A DNA stretch of 64,000 nt from JAAELZ01 sp965223465 (GTDB taxonomy: Bacteria > Pseudomonadota > Gammaproteobacteria > Arenicellales > Poriferihabitantaceae), in contig OZ245025.1 in the NCBI GenBank assembly GCA_965223465.1, positions 744,001 through 808,000 of the forward strand, in the 5' to 3' direction. Below the pieces are notes generated by a model. That model ran no database searches. It saw nothing but the letters and a program-made list of their open reading frames with translations, and was not told where the DNA came from. Position numbers and translations under genes: made by a program. Of this stretch, positions 62,747-64,000 are shown piece by piece (position 1 is the first letter of the stretch; each line of letters opens with the position of its first letter).

Positions 62747-64000
62747 CTAGTGCAGCGCAACATCTCCAACCCGCACAATTTTCATGGTGTTGGTACCGCC
62801 CTCCGAAGAAGTATCTCCTTTGGTGATAATGACCTGTTCACCTTTAGTCACCAGCCCCGCTTTTCTGAGCCAATCAATCGCTGCGCGATTGACGTTAGAT
62901 TTATCTAATTGGGTGATATCGAATTCTAGTGCTTCAACCCCTCGATACATACACATTCGTCTGGCTGATGCACTATTGCGGGTCATTGCATAAATGGGGA
63001 TTTTAGCATTGACGCGCGACATTAATAGCGCGGTTCGACCAGATTCTGTTAATGCCAGTATTGCCACGACCGATAAGTGGGTTGCGGTATACATCGCGGC
63101 CATGGCGATAGATTCTTCCGCATTTCCAAATTCCACACCCGGGCTAAAGCGCTTCTCTCGATCAACCTCGATCTCAGCTGCTCTGCAAATACGCGACATC
63201 GCGCTTACAACCTTGACCGGATACTTGCCGACGGCGGTTTCAGCAGAGAGCATCACCGCATCGGTACCATCCATTACCGCATTTGCGACGTCTGATACCT
63301 CTGCTCGTGTTGGAATTGGGCTCTCGACCATTGATTGCATCATCTGCGTCGCTGTTATCACCACCCGATTATGTTCGCGCGCAAGCTTAATAATACGTTT
63401 TTGTACCCCGGGTAAATTTGCGTCGCCTATTTCAACGCCTAAGTCGCCACGCGCAATCATTACTGCCTCAGAAGCTCGAATTATGTCAACGATATTATCT
63501 ATCGCTTCCTTACGTTCGATTTTTGCAACGATGCTGACTTGTTTTCCTTGTGCTTTATATAGATTTCTTGCCTCTTCTACATCCGCAGCATTGCGCACAA
63601 ACGATATTGCCAGAAAGTCAATATCAAGCTTGGCAGCCTGAATCAAATCCTGTTTGTCCTTATCCGTCAAGGAACCCGCTGATAAACCGCCACCCTGCAG
63701 GTTAATGCCTTTATTATCCGATAGCTTACCACCCAGCAAAACCGTGGTATGAATTCGCGTCCCTTCTATGTTATTCACTCTGAGCACGATATTACCGTCA
63801 TCTAATACCAGTATATCACCACCTTCGACGTCTTCAGCAAGCTGCTGATAAGTACAACCCACAACAGTTTCATCCCCCATATCTGCATCAAGATCCGTAT
63901 CAAGCGCGAAATCTGCGCCATCTTGGAGCATGACTGTGTGTTTTGCAAAACGTTGAATGCGGATTTTTGGGCCCTGTAAGTCACCCAATATGGCGACAGT
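62747..64000 (-). CDS. pyk: pyruvate kinase (N-terminus beyond window)
   Basis: The last 417 residues are visible; the frame runs off the right edge. Preserved motifs include GDLQGPKIRI at the start of the visible part, ADFLAISF-type strands, the signature IVAKIERKEAIDNI with the catalytic Lys, ARGDLGVEIG, ATQMMQSM and DGTDAVMLSAETAVGKYP, and the C-terminal domain ending VGDVALH. It makes ATP and pyruvate from PEP. About 60 residues, starting with the RRTKIV-type strand, lie outside the window. Confidence 0.95.
   Translation of the reverse strand, partial: TVAILGDLQGPKIRIQRFAKHTVMLQDGADFALDTDLDADMGDETVVGCTYQQLAEDVEGGDILVLDDGNIVLRVNNIEGTRIHTTVLLGGKLSDNKGINLQGGGLSAGSLTDKDKQDLIQAAKLDIDFLAISFVRNAADVEEARNLYKAQGKQVSIVAKIERKEAIDNIVDIIRASEAVMIARGDLGVEIGDANLPGVQKRIIKLAREHNRVVITATQMMQSMVESPIPTRAEVSDVANAVMDGTDAVMLSAETAVGKYPVKVVSAMSRICRAAEIEVDREKRFSPGVEFGNAEESIAMAAMYTATHLSVVAILALTESGRTALLMSRVNAKIPIYAMTRNSASARRMCMYRGVEALEFDITQLDKSNVNRAAIDWLRKAGLVTKGEQVIITKGDTSSEGGTNTMKIVRVGDVALH

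Noticed and set aside
1..64000. CRISPR arrays, tRNA or rRNA genes, integrases, phage structural blocks
   Set aside because: I saw no regularly spaced repeats, no tRNA-like folds with a CCA end, no rRNA signatures and no integrase; the DUF1353 gene alone is not evidence of a prophage.

Overview
The window is a chromosomal segment of what looks like a free-living, probably marine, gammaproteobacterium. This is an inference from gene content and order; no rRNA or tRNA gene is present to fix the taxonomy. Supporting signs are the order hflK-hflC-DUF2065-purA, the block rluB-scpB-scpA-trpS-yciO-pcnB, ttcA, ppc, trpF, truA, and a class II fba beside pyruvate kinase. ScpA/ScpB imply an SMC-ScpAB condensin, not MukBEF. 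A four-gene amino-acid ABC transporter of the AapJQMP type and a SAM-II riboswitch are traits better known from alphaproteobacteria.

Positions 1-13000 are accessory in character. They hold the end of a C-terminal-haem cytochrome, a membrane-anchored dihaem cytochrome c, a DUF411 protein, a winged-helix/TPR regulator, a methyltransferase, an OsmC-type protein, and a possible catabolic cluster (aldehyde dehydrogenase, two short-chain dehydrogenases, DUF4345 membrane protein, AraC regulator). Both short-chain dehydrogenase genes are broken as sequenced: one by a 232-bp tandem duplication around a 75-bp insert, the other by a one-base loss. A DUF1353 protein and a VOC protein follow in long, gene-poor spacers.

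Positions 13000-25200 carry a large AsmA protein, ttcA, ppc, a YciK-like protein without the catalytic Tyr/Lys, a PqiA-like protein, two hydrolases, a cold-shock gene with a long leader, and an aminotransferase. Positions 25350-30500 are rearranged: a complete IS982-type element with 8-bp target duplications, a LysE-type transporter cut after about 36 codons and joined to a decayed piece of a secreted esterase gene, an MscS-type channel, and the intact esterase.

Positions 30500-44600 are housekeeping: a leftward run from a WecA/WbpL-type transferase through pcnB, yciO, trpS, scpA, scpB and rluB to a thioredoxin-like protein; a giant FAD/Fe-S dehydrogenase on the plus strand; and rpsF-rpsR-rplI on the minus strand. 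The aap operon (43562-47974) follows. It has a terminator after the binding-protein gene, which would let that gene be made in excess over the permease genes.

Positions 48000-64000 hold a DUF1566 protein, a MbcA/ParS/Xre-type antitoxin without a partner toxin, a two-component system, an acyltransferase, and metZ. Then come maeB, purA, a DUF2065 gene, hflC, hflK, trpF, truA, fba and a pyruvate kinase cut by the window edge. The strongest regulatory signal is upstream of metZ: a good promoter, a SAM-II riboswitch, a possible antiterminator and an intrinsic terminator, which would shut off methionine synthesis when S-adenosylmethionine is plentiful.
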